DNA of 64,000 nt from Firmicutes bacterium ASF500 (GTDB taxonomy: Bacteria; Bacillota; Clostridia; Oscillospirales; Oscillospiraceae): contig CP097573.1 in NCBI GenBank assembly GCA_000492175.2, forward strand, positions 248,001 through 312,000, in the 5' to 3' direction. The position numbers and the translations under genes were made by a program. The notes under the pieces are model-generated. The model searched no databases, had not been told where the DNA came from, and saw only the letters and a program-made list of their open reading frames with translations. This document shows positions 24,332 to 33,142 of this stretch, piece by piece; the first letter of the stretch is position 1, and each line of letters starts with the position of its first letter.

Positions 24332-25477
24332 ATGGATTTTTCATTCCTCTGGCAGGGGATCGCGTCCATCACATGGCAGCAGCTGGTCATGTATGTCATC
24401 GGCGGCCTGCTCATTTACCTGGCGATCGAGAAGGGCTTCGAGCCCGCCCTGCTCATGCCCATGGGCTTCGGGGCCATCCTGGTGAACCTCCCTCTGTCCG
24501 GGGTGATCGACCAGTTCAGCGCCGGGGTGGGGGAGACCCACGGCATCATTCAATGGCTCTTTGAGGTGGGCATCGAGGCCAGCGAGGCTATGCCTCTGCT
24601 TCTGTTCATCGGCATCGGGGCTATGATCGACTTTGGCCCTCTGCTTGCCAACCCCAAGCTGTTCCTCTGCGGCGCGGCGGCTCAGGCGGGTATCTTCCTC
24701 ACCATCATCATTGCCGTAGCTCTGGGCTTCGACCTGAAGGACGCCGCCTCCATCGGCATTATCGGCGCGGCAGACGGCCCCACCTCCATCCTGGTGTCCC
24801 TGACCCTGGGTTCCAGGTATGTGGGGGCCATCGCCGTGGCGGCCTACTCCTATATGGCCCTGGTGCCCATCATCCAGCCCTTTGCCATCAAGCTGGCGAC
24901 CACCAAAAAGGACCGGGCCATGCGGATGCCCTACAAGCCCCAGGGGGTCACCCGCCGGATGCGGATTCTGTTCCCCATCCTGGTGACGGTGATCGCCGGG
25001 CTGGTGGCCCCGGCGTCGGTGGCGCTGGTGGGCTTCCTCATGTTCGGCAACCTGATCCGGGAGTGCGGCGTGCTGGCCACTCTGTCCAACACCGCCCAGA
25101 ATGACCTGGCCAACCTTATCACCCTGCTGCTGGGCATTACCATCTCCTTCTCCATGAAGGCGGACCAGTTTGTCCGTCCGGAGACTTTGATGATTATGGG
25201 CCTGGGGCTGGTGGCCTTTGTGCTGGACTCGGTGGTGGGCGTCCTCTTTGTGAAAGCGCTGAACCTCTTCGCTCCCGGCGACAAAATTAACCCCATGGTG
25301 GGCGCGGCGGGTATCTCCGCCTTCCCCATGTCCTCTCGGGTCATCGAGAAGCTGGGCCAGGAGGCCGACCCCCAGAACCATCTGCTGATGCACGCCATCG
25401 CCGCCAACGTCTCCGGTCAGATCGCCTCGGTGGTGGCCGGCGGCGTGGTGTTGCAATACTTTGCCAACATGGGCTGA
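24332..25477 (+). CDS. oadB: Sodium-translocating decarboxylase beta subunit (OadB-like)
   Basis: A 381-residue polytopic membrane protein of the OadB/GcdB/MmdB family, full length, with the conserved GIIGAADGPTSI and the C-terminal PMVGAAGISAFPMSSRVI. The family couples decarboxylation of oxaloacetate, methylmalonyl-CoA or glutaconyl-CoA on a biotin carrier to Na+ export. Neither an alpha (carboxyltransferase) nor a biotin-carrier gene is nearby; only a tiny gamma-like gene follows. It may serve a complex encoded elsewhere or act as a Na+ transporter on its own. The start follows AAAAAGGAG. Confidence 0.9.
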   Translation: MDFSFLWQGIASITWQQLVMYVIGGLLIYLAIEKGFEPALLMPMGFGAILVNLPLSGVIDQFSAGVGETHGIIQWLFEVGIEASEAMPLLLFIGIGAMIDFGPLLANPKLFLCGAAAQAGIFLTIIIAVALGFDLKDAASIGIIGAADGPTSILVSLTLGSRYVGAIAVAAYSYMALVPIIQPFAIKLATTKKDRAMRMPYKPQGVTRRMRILFPILVTVIAGLVAPASVALVGFLMFGNLIRECGVLATLSNTAQNDLANLITLLLGITISFSMKADQFVRPETLMIMGLGLVAFVLDSVVGVLFVKALNLFAPGDKINPMVGAAGISAFPMSSRVIEKLGQEADPQNHLLMHAIAANVSGQIASVVAGGVVLQYFANMG

Positions 25478-25492
25478 CAGGAGGAGAACGCT

Positions 25493-25615
25493 ATGAGTGA
25501 AAATATGATCGGAGCCCTGGAGATGCTGGGGCAGGGGATGCTGGGCATCTTTGTGGTGCTGGGACTGATTGCGCTGCTGGTGGTCCTGCTGGGAAAGATG
25601 GACGGGAAGAAATAA
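25493..25615 (+). CDS. 40-residue single-span peptide, OadG-like
   Basis: ATG 25493 follows CAGGAGG 15 nt after the oadB stop. The product has a short Met-rich amphipathic start, one membrane helix (IFVVLGLIALLVVLLG) and a basic KMDGKK end. Gamma subunits of sodium-pump decarboxylases (OadG) are small single-span proteins with the same MLGxFVVLxxL opening, but usually 80 or more residues. This looks like a minimal form. The role is inferred from position and topology. Confidence 0.65.
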   Translation: MSENMIGALEMLGQGMLGIFVVLGLIALLVVLLGKMDGKK

Positions 25616-25646
25616 GTACCTCAACCGGCTGTAAGGCGTGATTGCC

Positions 25647-25913
25647 TTACAGCCAATCGGCAACTACATCGGCCAGACCGGCGGGGCCAACACAGTGGTC
25701 CACCAGAAGCGTCATCAGTTCGTCAATGCGGGCGGCGCTGGTGGTAATGGCTGGTATGACGGCATTGTCTCCAGAATCTTCGGCAATTCGCACCCCATAG
25801 TTTTCGCATAAAAGACGAGATGCTTCTTCTTCATCAACGGTGAGGAAATAGTGGAATTGACGTGGGACCCCTGCCTGGTCCCGGCACTGACGGGTTGCGA
25901 CTTTAATTTCCAT
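25647..25913 (-). CDS. DUF6514 family protein
   Basis: An 88-residue soluble protein (EIKVATRQCRDQAG...HYFLTVDEEEASRL...TTSAARIDELMTLLVD). The family is common and short in Oscillospiraceae, with no known function. ATG 25913 has GGAGG nine bases upstream; an upstream in-frame ATG at 26066 lacks one. It is convergent with the small OadG-like gene. Confidence 0.7.
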   Translation of the reverse strand: MEIKVATRQCRDQAGVPRQFHYFLTVDEEEASRLLCENYGVRIAEDSGDNAVIPAITTSAARIDELMTLLVDHCVGPAGLADVVADWL

Positions 25914-26097
25914 GATATGGTACCTCCTTTCTGGTATTTCAAATGACAGCCACATTATATAGTGTTTGCCCCTGGGAGGAAAGAGAAAAATATCGCAGAA
26001 ACTGGCAGAAAACCTGACCCTTCGACAATGCACGGGGCGACTGATGTAGGAAGCCGTCGCAGGCAATAGTAATTTCGTGCAAACTTTCTGTAAAAAT

Positions 26098-26138
26098 AAA
26101 AACAGCCTGTAAAGGAAGAACCTTTACAGGCTGTTTTT
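26098..26138. terminator. Strong bidirectional terminator
   Basis: An 18-bp perfect stem (AAAAACAGCCTGTAAAGG and its inverse) with loop AAGAA, A-run on one side and T-run on the other. It terminates the minus-strand gene that ends at 26151. Confidence 0.9.
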
Positions 26139-26150
26139 CGTTTGGAGGGG

Positions 26151-26363
26151 TCAAAGCTTGAAATCCTCGTCGCTCAGATTGGCGGCGGACAGCTTGGCGG
26201 GGCGGGGCGGGACCCGCTTCAGGGGGTCATAGCGAAAGGAGGGGCAGGAGGAGCCGCCGGACATGACCCCCTTCTTGGAGCAGACAACCTGGTCCTGATC
26301 CAGCTCACGGCCCTTGGCGCAATAGGCGCAGCGGGGCTCGATAGATGTCTGGAACAGCTTCAT
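26151..26363 (-). CDS. Small cysteine-rich protein (zinc-ribbon-like)
   Basis: A 70-residue protein with four cysteines (CAYCAKG, VCSKKG, CPSFRYDPLKR) that could bind one zinc. RYDPLKRVPPRP is a conserved-looking tail of a family I have seen in clostridia without a function. It lies 46 nt downstream of the YlbJ-like gene on the same strand. Confidence 0.65.
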   Translation of the reverse strand: MKLFQTSIEPRCAYCAKGRELDQDQVVCSKKGVMSGGSSCPSFRYDPLKRVPPRPAKLSAANLSDEDFKL

Positions 26364-26409
26364 GACACTTCACTTCTTTCGTATGTAGTGGGCTTGAAGA
26401 TTGTTTCTA

Positions 26410-27591
26410 TTATACTACACTCCGCCGGCCTTTTCCACTGTTTTTTTGCACCACCCAGACAGTGAGGGCCAGGAAGGCCAGCCACACCCCCCAGGCGGCC
26501 GCGGCGGAGAGGGTCAGGGCCCGCTGGAAGTCCAGCTGAGCGATGGCCTCGGTCTGCTCGGCCAGGTAGACGCTGGCGGGACTGCTCAGCGGCACGAGGC
26601 GGAGCAGGGCGGCGGCCACGGCGGCGGAGATGCCGCCATGGAGCAGCTTGCCCACCAGGTAGGTCCGCATAGACAGGCCGCTGTCCCCCAGAAAGGCCAG
26701 CACCTGACAGTGGATGGACACCCCGGCCCAACCCAGCATGAAGGCCGCCATAGACAGCCGGCTGGGCAGTGTCCCGTCGGTGAGGGAGGACACCCCGGAG
26801 GACACCTCTACCAGTCCGGTGAGCAGCCGTTCCGCCCAGGTCTGGTCCAGACCCAGAGGGGCCAGCAGGGCGGACAGAAGCCGGGCGGCTCCCGTCAGCA
26901 CCCCGGCGTGGGCCAGGATGCGGAGAAACACCGTGAAGAACAGGATGAAGGCGCAGATATTCAGGGTGGATTGCAGGGCTCCGGTGACGGAGTGGGTAAA
27001 GGCCCTGGGGAAGCTGGCGGCTTGGAACTGAGGGCCCCGGCTGCGGCGGGTCCGGGGGCCGTCGCCGGGCTTGTAGAACCGGAACAGAAGCCCCACCGCT
27101 AGGGAGGCCAGCAGATGGGCCAGATAGAGAAGCAGGCCCGCCGTCCCGCTGCCGAACACCCCGGCCCCCACCACGCCCAGGATGAAGGCGGGGCCGCTGT
27201 TGTTGCAAAAAGCCAGCATCCGCTCCGCCTCCGTCCGGGAGCACTGGTCCTGCTCATAGAGCTCAATGGCCGTCCGGGCCCCCACCGGGTAGCCCCCCAC
27301 AAAGCCCAGGGCCAGGGCGGCGGCGCAGTTCCCGTTGACCCGGAACAGAGGGGCCATCACCGGCTCCAGCAGCTTGCCCAGATACCGGGACATCCCCAGC
27401 TCCACCACCAGGGAGGACAGCACAAAGAAGGGGAACAGAGAGGGGAGGATCACGTTGCCGCACAGCTTCAGGCCGTCCCGCATGGCCTCCATGGCCTGGT
27501 CCGGCCACAGGATCAGCGCCAGCGTGGCCCAGAGCAGACCCGTGCCCAGCAGAATATCCCGATACTGCGCCTTCCCCACGATTTTTCCCAT
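26410..27591 (-). CDS. ylbJ: YlbJ-like sporulation integral membrane protein
   Basis: A 393-residue polytopic protein with repeated nucleoside-transporter-gate-like halves (LCGNVILPSLFPFFVLSSL...LALGFVGGYPVGAR and the later LVEVSSGVSSL...GWAGVSIHCQVLAFL). This is the YlbJ/SpoIIM-region membrane family needed for efficient sporulation in Bacillus. ATG 27591 follows CGGAGGTG. Exact transport role unknown. Confidence 0.78.
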   Translation of the reverse strand: MGKIVGKAQYRDILLGTGLLWATLALILWPDQAMEAMRDGLKLCGNVILPSLFPFFVLSSLVVELGMSRYLGKLLEPVMAPLFRVNGNCAAALALGFVGGYPVGARTAIELYEQDQCSRTEAERMLAFCNNSGPAFILGVVGAGVFGSGTAGLLLYLAHLLASLAVGLLFRFYKPGDGPRTRRSRGPQFQAASFPRAFTHSVTGALQSTLNICAFILFFTVFLRILAHAGVLTGAARLLSALLAPLGLDQTWAERLLTGLVEVSSGVSSLTDGTLPSRLSMAAFMLGWAGVSIHCQVLAFLGDSGLSMRTYLVGKLLHGGISAAVAAALLRLVPLSSPASVYLAEQTEAIAQLDFQRALTLSAAAAWGVWLAFLALTVWVVQKNSGKGRRSVV

Positions 27592-27637
27592 GCCGCGCAC
27601 CTCCGTTCTTTTGAGGGTATGAGAGGAGCGGAAAAAA

Positions 27638-27674
27638 CTTGCCTGTCCTCTCAAAAAGCGGGGAGACAGGCAAG
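27638..27674 (-). terminator. Terminator of the 67-residue gene upstream of ylbJ
   Basis: CTTGCCTGTC and GACAGGCAAG pair. On the minus strand they are followed by TTTTTT, just after the stop of the gene at 27682. Confidence 0.85.
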
Positions 27675-27681
27675 CGTGAAT

Positions 27682-27885
27682 CTATTCTGCGTTTAGGCAG
27701 GCTTGGAGCTGTTTTTGAAAATTCACCTCGGCGTCAATGAGGTAGTTCCAAATCGCGTTGAAGCCATCCGCGTAGGGGTCTTTCGCCTGTGCCAGCCCCA
27801 TGGACATAATGCCGACAGCGTTGATCCCGTCGTGGATACACCCGGCCGCGTCTTTCAAATGAATCAGTGCTTGCTGATGCTCCAT
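27682..27885 (-). CDS. Small hypothetical protein
   Basis: A 67-residue acidic, helical protein with a consensus AAGGAGGAAA ribosome site and its own terminator, so it is very likely real. It has His and Cys near the N-terminus (HLKDAAGCIHDG). No family recognised; alpha-helical hairpin expected. Confidence 0.6.
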   Translation of the reverse strand: MEHQQALIHLKDAAGCIHDGINAVGIMSMGLAQAKDPYADGFNAIWNYLIDAEVNFQKQLQACLNAE

Positions 27886-27993
27886 AATTTTCCTCCTTGA
27901 TTTTCACCGGGAGGAGTGGTATAGTTAGATTTACCAGACCTCCGGGTGTGGTGTATTTAGAGTGTTGGTATGGTTTGTTGGCCCGCCAACACT

Positions 27994-28188
27994 CTATTTT
28001 TCTTGCTCCAAAAGCAGACGGATTCCGCGGCGGATTGCCTCTGTCCTTGTAACGCCATACTTTTCACAGTACGCCAGCAGCTGGGTATTGGTATCCCGGT
28101 CAAAACGTACCTGCAAACCAAAGCTGAGCGGATTTTCTGCCTTTGGCCGCCCTGTGCGTGGGCTCACTTCATCACCTACTTTCTGCAC
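27994..28188 (-). CDS. Ribbon-helix-helix (CopG-like) protein
   Basis: A 64-residue protein: GRPKAENPLSFGLQVRFDRD followed by LLAYCEKYGVTRTEAIRRGIRLLL matches plant-/plasmid-type CopG DNA-binding proteins. The start is GTG 28188 or GTG 28167; the latter has the better AGGTGAT spacing. An inverted repeat (AGAGTGTTGG/CCAACACTCT, 27959-27995) overlaps its stop. Confidence 0.65.
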   Translation of the reverse strand: MQKVGDEVSPRTGRPKAENPLSFGLQVRFDRDTNTQLLAYCEKYGVTRTEAIRRGIRLLLEQEK

Positions 28189-28255
28189 CCTTATAATGTA
28201 TAATAATTGATAGGATGCAAAAAGTCAAGGCTTTTTTCAAATCCCAAGAAAAGAA

Positions 28256-28284
28256 TTGCGGAACGGAAAAATATACAGTATAAT
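28256..28284 (+). promoter_or_regulatory. Promoter of the DUF2804 gene
   Basis: TTGCGG (28256-28261) and TATAAT (28279-28284) with 17-nt spacing. It supports the TTG start at 28312 over earlier in-frame starts. Confidence 0.6.
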
Positions 28285-28311
28285 AGGCGGGGACGAAAGG
28301 GGGCTGGACCC

Positions 28312-29346
28312 TTGGAACAGCATGAAATCACAGCGGCGGGGCCGCTGTTGGACGAGCAGGGGAACCTCCGGGAGCCGGGGTATGCCAAGCGGCTTCTGCC
28401 TGTTTACAGCAGAAATCAAATTAAGGTCTCCGCCATGCGGATCAAGGAGTGGGACTACTACCTGGTGATGAACGGTCAGTTCGCCCTGGCGCTGACCATC
28501 GCGGACAACGGCTATATGGGTCTGGACTCCATCTCCCTGATGGATTTTTGGGAAAACACCCAAATCACAAAGAGCCCCATGCGCCTGATGCCCCTGGGCA
28601 GGACCGGGATGCCCTCCACCACAGCGGAGGGGGACAGCGCCTCCGCAGGAAGGAAATACTCTCTGCTCTTCCGCCGGGAGGAGGATCGGAGAACCCTCCA
28701 CGCCCACATGGACAGCTTCCGGGGCCGTGAGAGCCTGGACGCCTATGTGGAGCTGACGGAGGAGCCGGAGGAGTCCATGGTGATCTGCACCCCCTTTGAC
28801 AAGCCGGGACACTTCTACTTCAACCAGAAGATCAACTGCCTCCGAGCCAAGGGCAAGGTGACGGTGGGTGAGGACGAGTATATGCTGGACCCCGCCGACT
28901 CCTTCGCCGTGCTGGACTGGGGCCGGGGGGTGTGGACCTACCACAACACCTGGTATTGGGCCTCCGCCTCCGGCCTGGTGGAGGGGGTCCCCTTCGGCTT
29001 CAACCTGGGCTATGGCTTTGGCGATACCTCCGCCGCCACCGAGAATATGCTGTTTTACAACGGCAAGGCCCACAAGCTGTCTAAGGTGCGGTTCAAAATT
29101 CCCGGCCGGCGGCGCCGCCGCCGGTATATGGAGCAGTGGGAATTCACCAGCGACGACGGGCGCTTTGAGATGCGCTTCGACCCCGTCCTGGACCGCTCCA
29201 CCCGCGCCAGCGCCGCAGGGCTGATTCAGTCGGACCAGCACCAGATTTTCGGCAAGTTTACCGGACTGGCCCTGCTGGACGACGGCACTGAGATTTTTGT
29301 CAAGGACTTCCTGGGCTTCGCCGAGGAAGTGGAAAATAAATGGTAG
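28312..29346 (+). CDS. DUF2804 family protein
   Basis: A 344-residue protein. TAAGPLLDEQGNLREPGYAK at the start, IKEWDYYLVM, and DPADSFAVLDWGRGVWTYHN with WYWASASG are diagnostic of DUF2804, a lipocalin-like family with no established biochemistry. The chosen TTG start has AAAGGGGG eight bases upstream and follows a good promoter. It overlaps the next gene by 7 nt. Confidence 0.85.
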   Translation: MEQHEITAAGPLLDEQGNLREPGYAKRLLPVYSRNQIKVSAMRIKEWDYYLVMNGQFALALTIADNGYMGLDSISLMDFWENTQITKSPMRLMPLGRTGMPSTTAEGDSASAGRKYSLLFRREEDRRTLHAHMDSFRGRESLDAYVELTEEPEESMVICTPFDKPGHFYFNQKINCLRAKGKVTVGEDEYMLDPADSFAVLDWGRGVWTYHNTWYWASASGLVEGVPFGFNLGYGFGDTSAATENMLFYNGKAHKLSKVRFKIPGRRRRRRYMEQWEFTSDDGRFEMRFDPVLDRSTRASAAGLIQSDQHQIFGKFTGLALLDDGTEIFVKDFLGFAEEVENKW

Positions 29347-29924
29347 CCTCCGGCCTGCCCCAGCTGCGGGTGGTGGACACTCCCAGGGGACCCCTCACCT
29401 ACACCCTGACCCGGAAGCGGGTGAAAAACCTCAATCTGCGGGTGGGGGCGGGAAACGAGATCATGGTCTCCATCCCCCTGCGGTGCCCGGCGAGGCAGGC
29501 GGACGACTTCATTCGGGAGCGGAGCGGCTGGATTCTGGACGCCCTCAGCCGCCGGGAGGACCGCCAGCTGGAGCCACTGCCCCCGGTGTCCCGGGAGGAG
29601 TGCGCCCGGCTGCTGACAGAGGCGCTGGCGCGGGTCTATCCTCTGGTGGAGCCGCTGGGAGTTGCCCTCCCGCCCTTGAAGCTGCGGGCCCTGAAAAGCC
29701 AGTGGGGCAACTGCCACTGGGCCCAGGGGTACATCACTCTGAACACCGCCCTGGCCCGGTGCCCGAAGGAGCTGAGGGACTATGTGGCCCTCCACGAGCT
29801 GGTCCACTTCCTCCACCACGACCACGGCCCGGGCTTTTACGCCCGGATGGACGCCCTCATGCCCGACTGGCGGAACCGGCGGAGGACATTGAAGCGCTAC
29901 AGCGGGGCGCTGGAGCGGGAATGA
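29340..29924 (+). CDS. YgjP/DUF45-type metallopeptidase-like protein
   Basis: A 194-residue protein. The zinc motif HELVH in ALHELVHFLHHDHGPGF and the preceding SQWGNCHWAQGYITLN are characteristic of the YgjP/M48-like DUF45 family. RKRVKNLNLRVG near the N-terminus is also typical. Substrates are unknown. Coupled to DUF2804 upstream. Confidence 0.85.
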   Translation: MVASGLPQLRVVDTPRGPLTYTLTRKRVKNLNLRVGAGNEIMVSIPLRCPARQADDFIRERSGWILDALSRREDRQLEPLPPVSREECARLLTEALARVYPLVEPLGVALPPLKLRALKSQWGNCHWAQGYITLNTALARCPKELRDYVALHELVHFLHHDHGPGFYARMDALMPDWRNRRRTLKRYSGALERE

Positions 29925-29945
29925 ATCGGAAAGGTGTGAATCACA

Positions 29946-31214
29946 ATGGCATACCGCCCCTTGGCGGACGAGATACGGCCCACCAGCCTGGACGAGGTGG
30001 TGGGCCAGAGACATATTTTGGGTAAGGACGGCCTGCTCCGGCGGATTGTGGAGGGGGGAAACGTCCCCAACCTGATCTTCTACGGCCCTTCGGGGACGGG
30101 CAAGACCACTGTAGCCAACATTATCGCCCAAAAGACCAACCGGCCCCTCCACCGGCTCAACGCCACCACCGCCTCCATCTCCGACATCAAAGATATTATG
30201 GCGGACATCGGCACCCTGTTGGCTCCGGAGGGGGTTCTCCTCTATCTGGACGAGATCCAGTATTTTAACAAGAAGCAGCAGCAGTCCCTCCTGGAGTTTA
30301 TGGAGGACGGGCGGATCACCCTCATCGCCTCCACCACGGAAAATCCCTTCTTCGCCGTCTTTGGGGCGGTGCTGTCCCGGGCCAGTGTGTTCGAGTTTAA
30401 GCAGATCACCGCTCAGGACGTGCTCCCCGCCATCGACCGGGGGATTGCTATTATGGGACAGCGGCTGGGGGCGGAGGTCCAGTGCGAGGAGGGCGTCCGG
30501 GAGCACATCGCCTCCGCCTGCGGGGGAGATGTGCGCAAGGCCATGAACGCCATCGAGCTCCTGCTCACTGCTGCCAGGCGGGAGCAAGGAAAACTCCTTG
30601 TCACCCTGGAGGACGCCCAGACCGCCGCCCAGAAGTCAGCTATGCGCTACGACCGGGAGGGGGACGCCCACTTCGACATCGCCTCCGCCCTGATGAAGTC
30701 CCTCCGGGGCTCCGACCCGGACGCCGCCCTCCACTATCTGGCCCGGCTGTTGGAGGCGGGGGACCTGATTACCGCCATCCGGCGGATTCTGTGCTCCGCC
30801 AGCGAGGACATCGGGATGGCCTATCCTATGGCTGTGCCCATCGTGAAGGCCTGCGTGGACAACGCCCTCCAGCTGGGCCTGCCCGAGGCCAAGCTGCCTC
30901 TGGCGGAGGCGGTGATTCTGCTGGCCACCGCTCCCAAGTCCAACACCGCCTGTATGGCCATCGACGCCGCTCTGGCCGATGTGCGGGCTGGGCGCACCGG
31001 GAGCATCCCCCGGGAGCTGCAAAACGTTCACGCCGACTCCGCCGGTCAGGAGCGGGCGCAGGGGTACAAGTACCCCCACAGCTTCCCCTGGCACTGGGTG
31101 GCCCAGCAGTATTTACCCGACGAGCTGGTGGGGACCTGCTACTATCAATACGGCGACAACAAAACCGAACAGGCCGCCAAGCGGTACTGGGAGGAAATTA
31201 AGGGAGAGAGATAG
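29946..31214 (+). CDS. rarA: Replication-associated recombination protein A (RarA/MgsA)
   Basis: A 422-residue clamp-loader-like AAA+ ATPase. Walker A is GPSGTGKTT, Walker B LYLDEIQYF followed by NKKQQQSLL, and the C-terminal tetramerisation domain is present (GSIPRELQNVHADSAGQ...YKYPHSFPWHWV). RarA acts at stalled forks and single-strand gaps. GAAAGGTG precedes the ATG. The stop abuts the TauE start directly. Confidence 0.93.
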   Translation: MAYRPLADEIRPTSLDEVVGQRHILGKDGLLRRIVEGGNVPNLIFYGPSGTGKTTVANIIAQKTNRPLHRLNATTASISDIKDIMADIGTLLAPEGVLLYLDEIQYFNKKQQQSLLEFMEDGRITLIASTTENPFFAVFGAVLSRASVFEFKQITAQDVLPAIDRGIAIMGQRLGAEVQCEEGVREHIASACGGDVRKAMNAIELLLTAARREQGKLLVTLEDAQTAAQKSAMRYDREGDAHFDIASALMKSLRGSDPDAALHYLARLLEAGDLITAIRRILCSASEDIGMAYPMAVPIVKACVDNALQLGLPEAKLPLAEAVILLATAPKSNTACMAIDAALADVRAGRTGSIPRELQNVHADSAGQERAQGYKYPHSFPWHWVAQQYLPDELVGTCYYQYGDNKTEQAAKRYWEEIKGER

Positions 31215-31988
31215 ATGGAATTGGCAGAGCTGGCACATATTTGGATCATTGTCTGCCCGCTGGTATTTCTGGGCGGGCTCATCGACGCGGTGGCCGGAGG
31301 AGGGGGGCTCATCACCCTGCCGGCCTACCTGATCGCGGGCCTGCCCGCCCACCTGGCCTCCGGGACCAACAAGTGCGGCAACGCTTTCGGCACCTTTTTG
31401 TCCACCGGCCGGTTTTTGAAGCGGGGGGACGTACATATGCCCAGCGCCCTGGCCGGGGCGGCGGGGGCGCTGGTGGGGGCCTGGGTGGGGGCGCAGCTCA
31501 ACCTGGTCATGCCGGAGCAGATGCTGTACTACATCATGCTGGCGGTGGTGCCGGTAATGGCCCTGTTTCTGCTGTTCAAGCAGGACTTCGGCCAGGAGGA
31601 CCAGTCCAGAGGGCTGAGCCGGGGCCAGCTGATGGCAATGGCTGTGGGTATCGGGCTGGTCATCGGGGGCTACGACGGCTTCTTCGGCCCGGGAGCGGGC
31701 ACCTTTTTGATGCTGGCCTTTACCGGCCTGTGCCGGTTTGATCTGCTCACCGCCTCGGGCAACACCAAGGTAGCCAATTCGGCCAGCAATCTGGCCTCGC
31801 TGGTCACCTTCGCCCTCGCGGGGAAGGTGATGTGGGCGGTGGGCATCCCCGCTGCCCTGTGCGGTATCGCCGGCAACTATGTGGGCTCCGGCCTGGCCCT
31901 GAAGGGCGGGGCCAAGGTCATCCGCCCCATGTTCTTCGTGGTGCTCCTTCTGCTCCTGATCCGGTTGATTTACGATCTGGCAATGTGA
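31215..31988 (+). CDS. TauE/SafE family anion permease
   Basis: A 257-residue polytopic protein with two pseudo-repeats, each holding the family's Gly-rich motif (GGLIDAVAGGGGLI...LASGTNKCGNAFGT and GGYDGFFGPGAGTF...SGNTKVANSASNL). Members export sulfite, sulfoacetate or related organosulfur anions; the substrate is not predictable here. Its ATG immediately follows the rarA stop. Confidence 0.88.
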   Translation: MELAELAHIWIIVCPLVFLGGLIDAVAGGGGLITLPAYLIAGLPAHLASGTNKCGNAFGTFLSTGRFLKRGDVHMPSALAGAAGALVGAWVGAQLNLVMPEQMLYYIMLAVVPVMALFLLFKQDFGQEDQSRGLSRGQLMAMAVGIGLVIGGYDGFFGPGAGTFLMLAFTGLCRFDLLTASGNTKVANSASNLASLVTFALAGKVMWAVGIPAALCGIAGNYVGSGLALKGGAKVIRPMFFVVLLLLLIRLIYDLAM

Positions 31989-32000
31989 GAAATATGGAAA

Positions 32001-32019
32001 GCCCCCTCAGAGAGGGGGC
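32001..32019. terminator. Bidirectional terminator between convergent genes
   Basis: GCCCCCTC and GAGGGGGC around AGA, followed by AAAATTTTT. It lies between the TauE gene and the DUF3810 gene, which converge here. Confidence 0.85.
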
Positions 32020-32028
32020 AAAATTTTT

Positions 32029-33132
32029 CTATACTTTCTCTCCGAAATAACGGACCAGCAGGTCCACGCAGGCGCCGTAGGAGCGGATGCCCAGCTCCTG
32101 ATCGTTGCTTTTCAGGAAGGAGTCGTACATCTCCTCCGCCGCGTCCTCCACGGGGGAGCGCAGGGCCTCCCAGTATTGGTTGTTGTCCTGCCAGTCGATC
32201 GACAGCTCCCGATTGAAATACTGCCCGGAGATGGCGCGCCAGGCGTCGGGGTCGGCGGGATAGAGGGCGTTGCAGAGCTGGATCAGCCCCATAAGATAGC
32301 CGGAGTACTGAAAGACCACATCGTCACAGGAGATACAGGCGGCGATACCCACAAAGTTGGCCTCCAGCTCAGAGGCCACCATCCGCTGGTGGGACATCTC
32401 GTGGGCGATGGTGGCCGGAACCAGACAGGCGGGGGCGTCTATGTTCACGTTGGCCTCCCCGGTGAAGGGGAAATAGACGCCGGTGAAGCCCAGAATGCTT
32501 TGCAGCCGTGAACAGTACAAGGACTTTGCCTTGACAGGCTTTATGTCCAGAGATGGGAACTCCAAAATCAGATTTTGGTATATCTCAGGCCCGCGGTCGA
32601 AGCAGTCGGGCAGCTGGGCGGCAAAATGGCCTTCCCCGTCCCGGGGGACCTGGGGGGCCAGGGCGGCGGCCTGACGGGCAAAGTATTCGGTGACGGCGGC
32701 CAGCTCCTCCGTTGAGCAGGGGGCGGCCTCCAGCCCCTCCCGCTGGGCGAAGGAAGGGATGTAGTAGGCGGCGTTCCACAGCCAGCACAGCCCCGCCCAC
32801 AGCCACAGCCAGGCGGAGGCCAGGGCCAGCAGGCGGCGGAGAAAGGGGAGCGGCCTCTGTTGACGGAACACCAGTACCACCGCCCGCACCAGCCAGACCA
32901 CACAGCCCGTCAAAAAGAGGGCGGTCAGCAGCTCGGCCACCGAGAAGGGGAAAAGGGACCACAGCCGCCCCAGGGCCTGCTCCAGAGGGGCCATAAAAAA
33001 CCAGACCCAGCCGCTCATAACGCCTTGGTTCCCCTTCAAAACCTGAAAAAGGATAATCAGGGCCAGGGGGAGGGTGACGGCTCCCAGCCGGAGCCAGGTC
33101 CGGCTGATGGCCGGTCTTGTTTTTGTCTTCAT
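32029..33132 (-). CDS. DUF3810 family membrane metallopeptidase-like protein
   Basis: A 367-residue protein. Three hydrophobic segments lie in the first ~125 residues, and the soluble part contains ATIAHEMSHQRM (HExxH) with a likely third Glu ligand in the following ASELEANFVG. This matches DUF3810, a family of predicted membrane peptidases of unknown substrate. It is 10 nt downstream of the TmcAL gene on the same strand. Confidence 0.82.
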   Translation of the reverse strand: MKTKTRPAISRTWLRLGAVTLPLALIILFQVLKGNQGVMSGWVWFFMAPLEQALGRLWSLFPFSVAELLTALFLTGCVVWLVRAVVLVFRQQRPLPFLRRLLALASAWLWLWAGLCWLWNAAYYIPSFAQREGLEAAPCSTEELAAVTEYFARQAAALAPQVPRDGEGHFAAQLPDCFDRGPEIYQNLILEFPSLDIKPVKAKSLYCSRLQSILGFTGVYFPFTGEANVNIDAPACLVPATIAHEMSHQRMVASELEANFVGIAACISCDDVVFQYSGYLMGLIQLCNALYPADPDAWRAISGQYFNRELSIDWQDNNQYWEALRSPVEDAAEEMYDSFLKSNDQELGIRSYGACVDLLVRYFGEKV

Positions 33133-33142
33133 AGCGTCTCCT

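Noticed and set aside
24341..25663. A 440-codon minus-strand open frame
   Set aside because: Antisense of oadB; no ribosome site and His/Gln-rich composition.
29226..30587. A 453-codon minus-strand open frame
   Set aside because: Antisense of the YgjP-like and rarA genes, which carry clear motifs on the plus strand.
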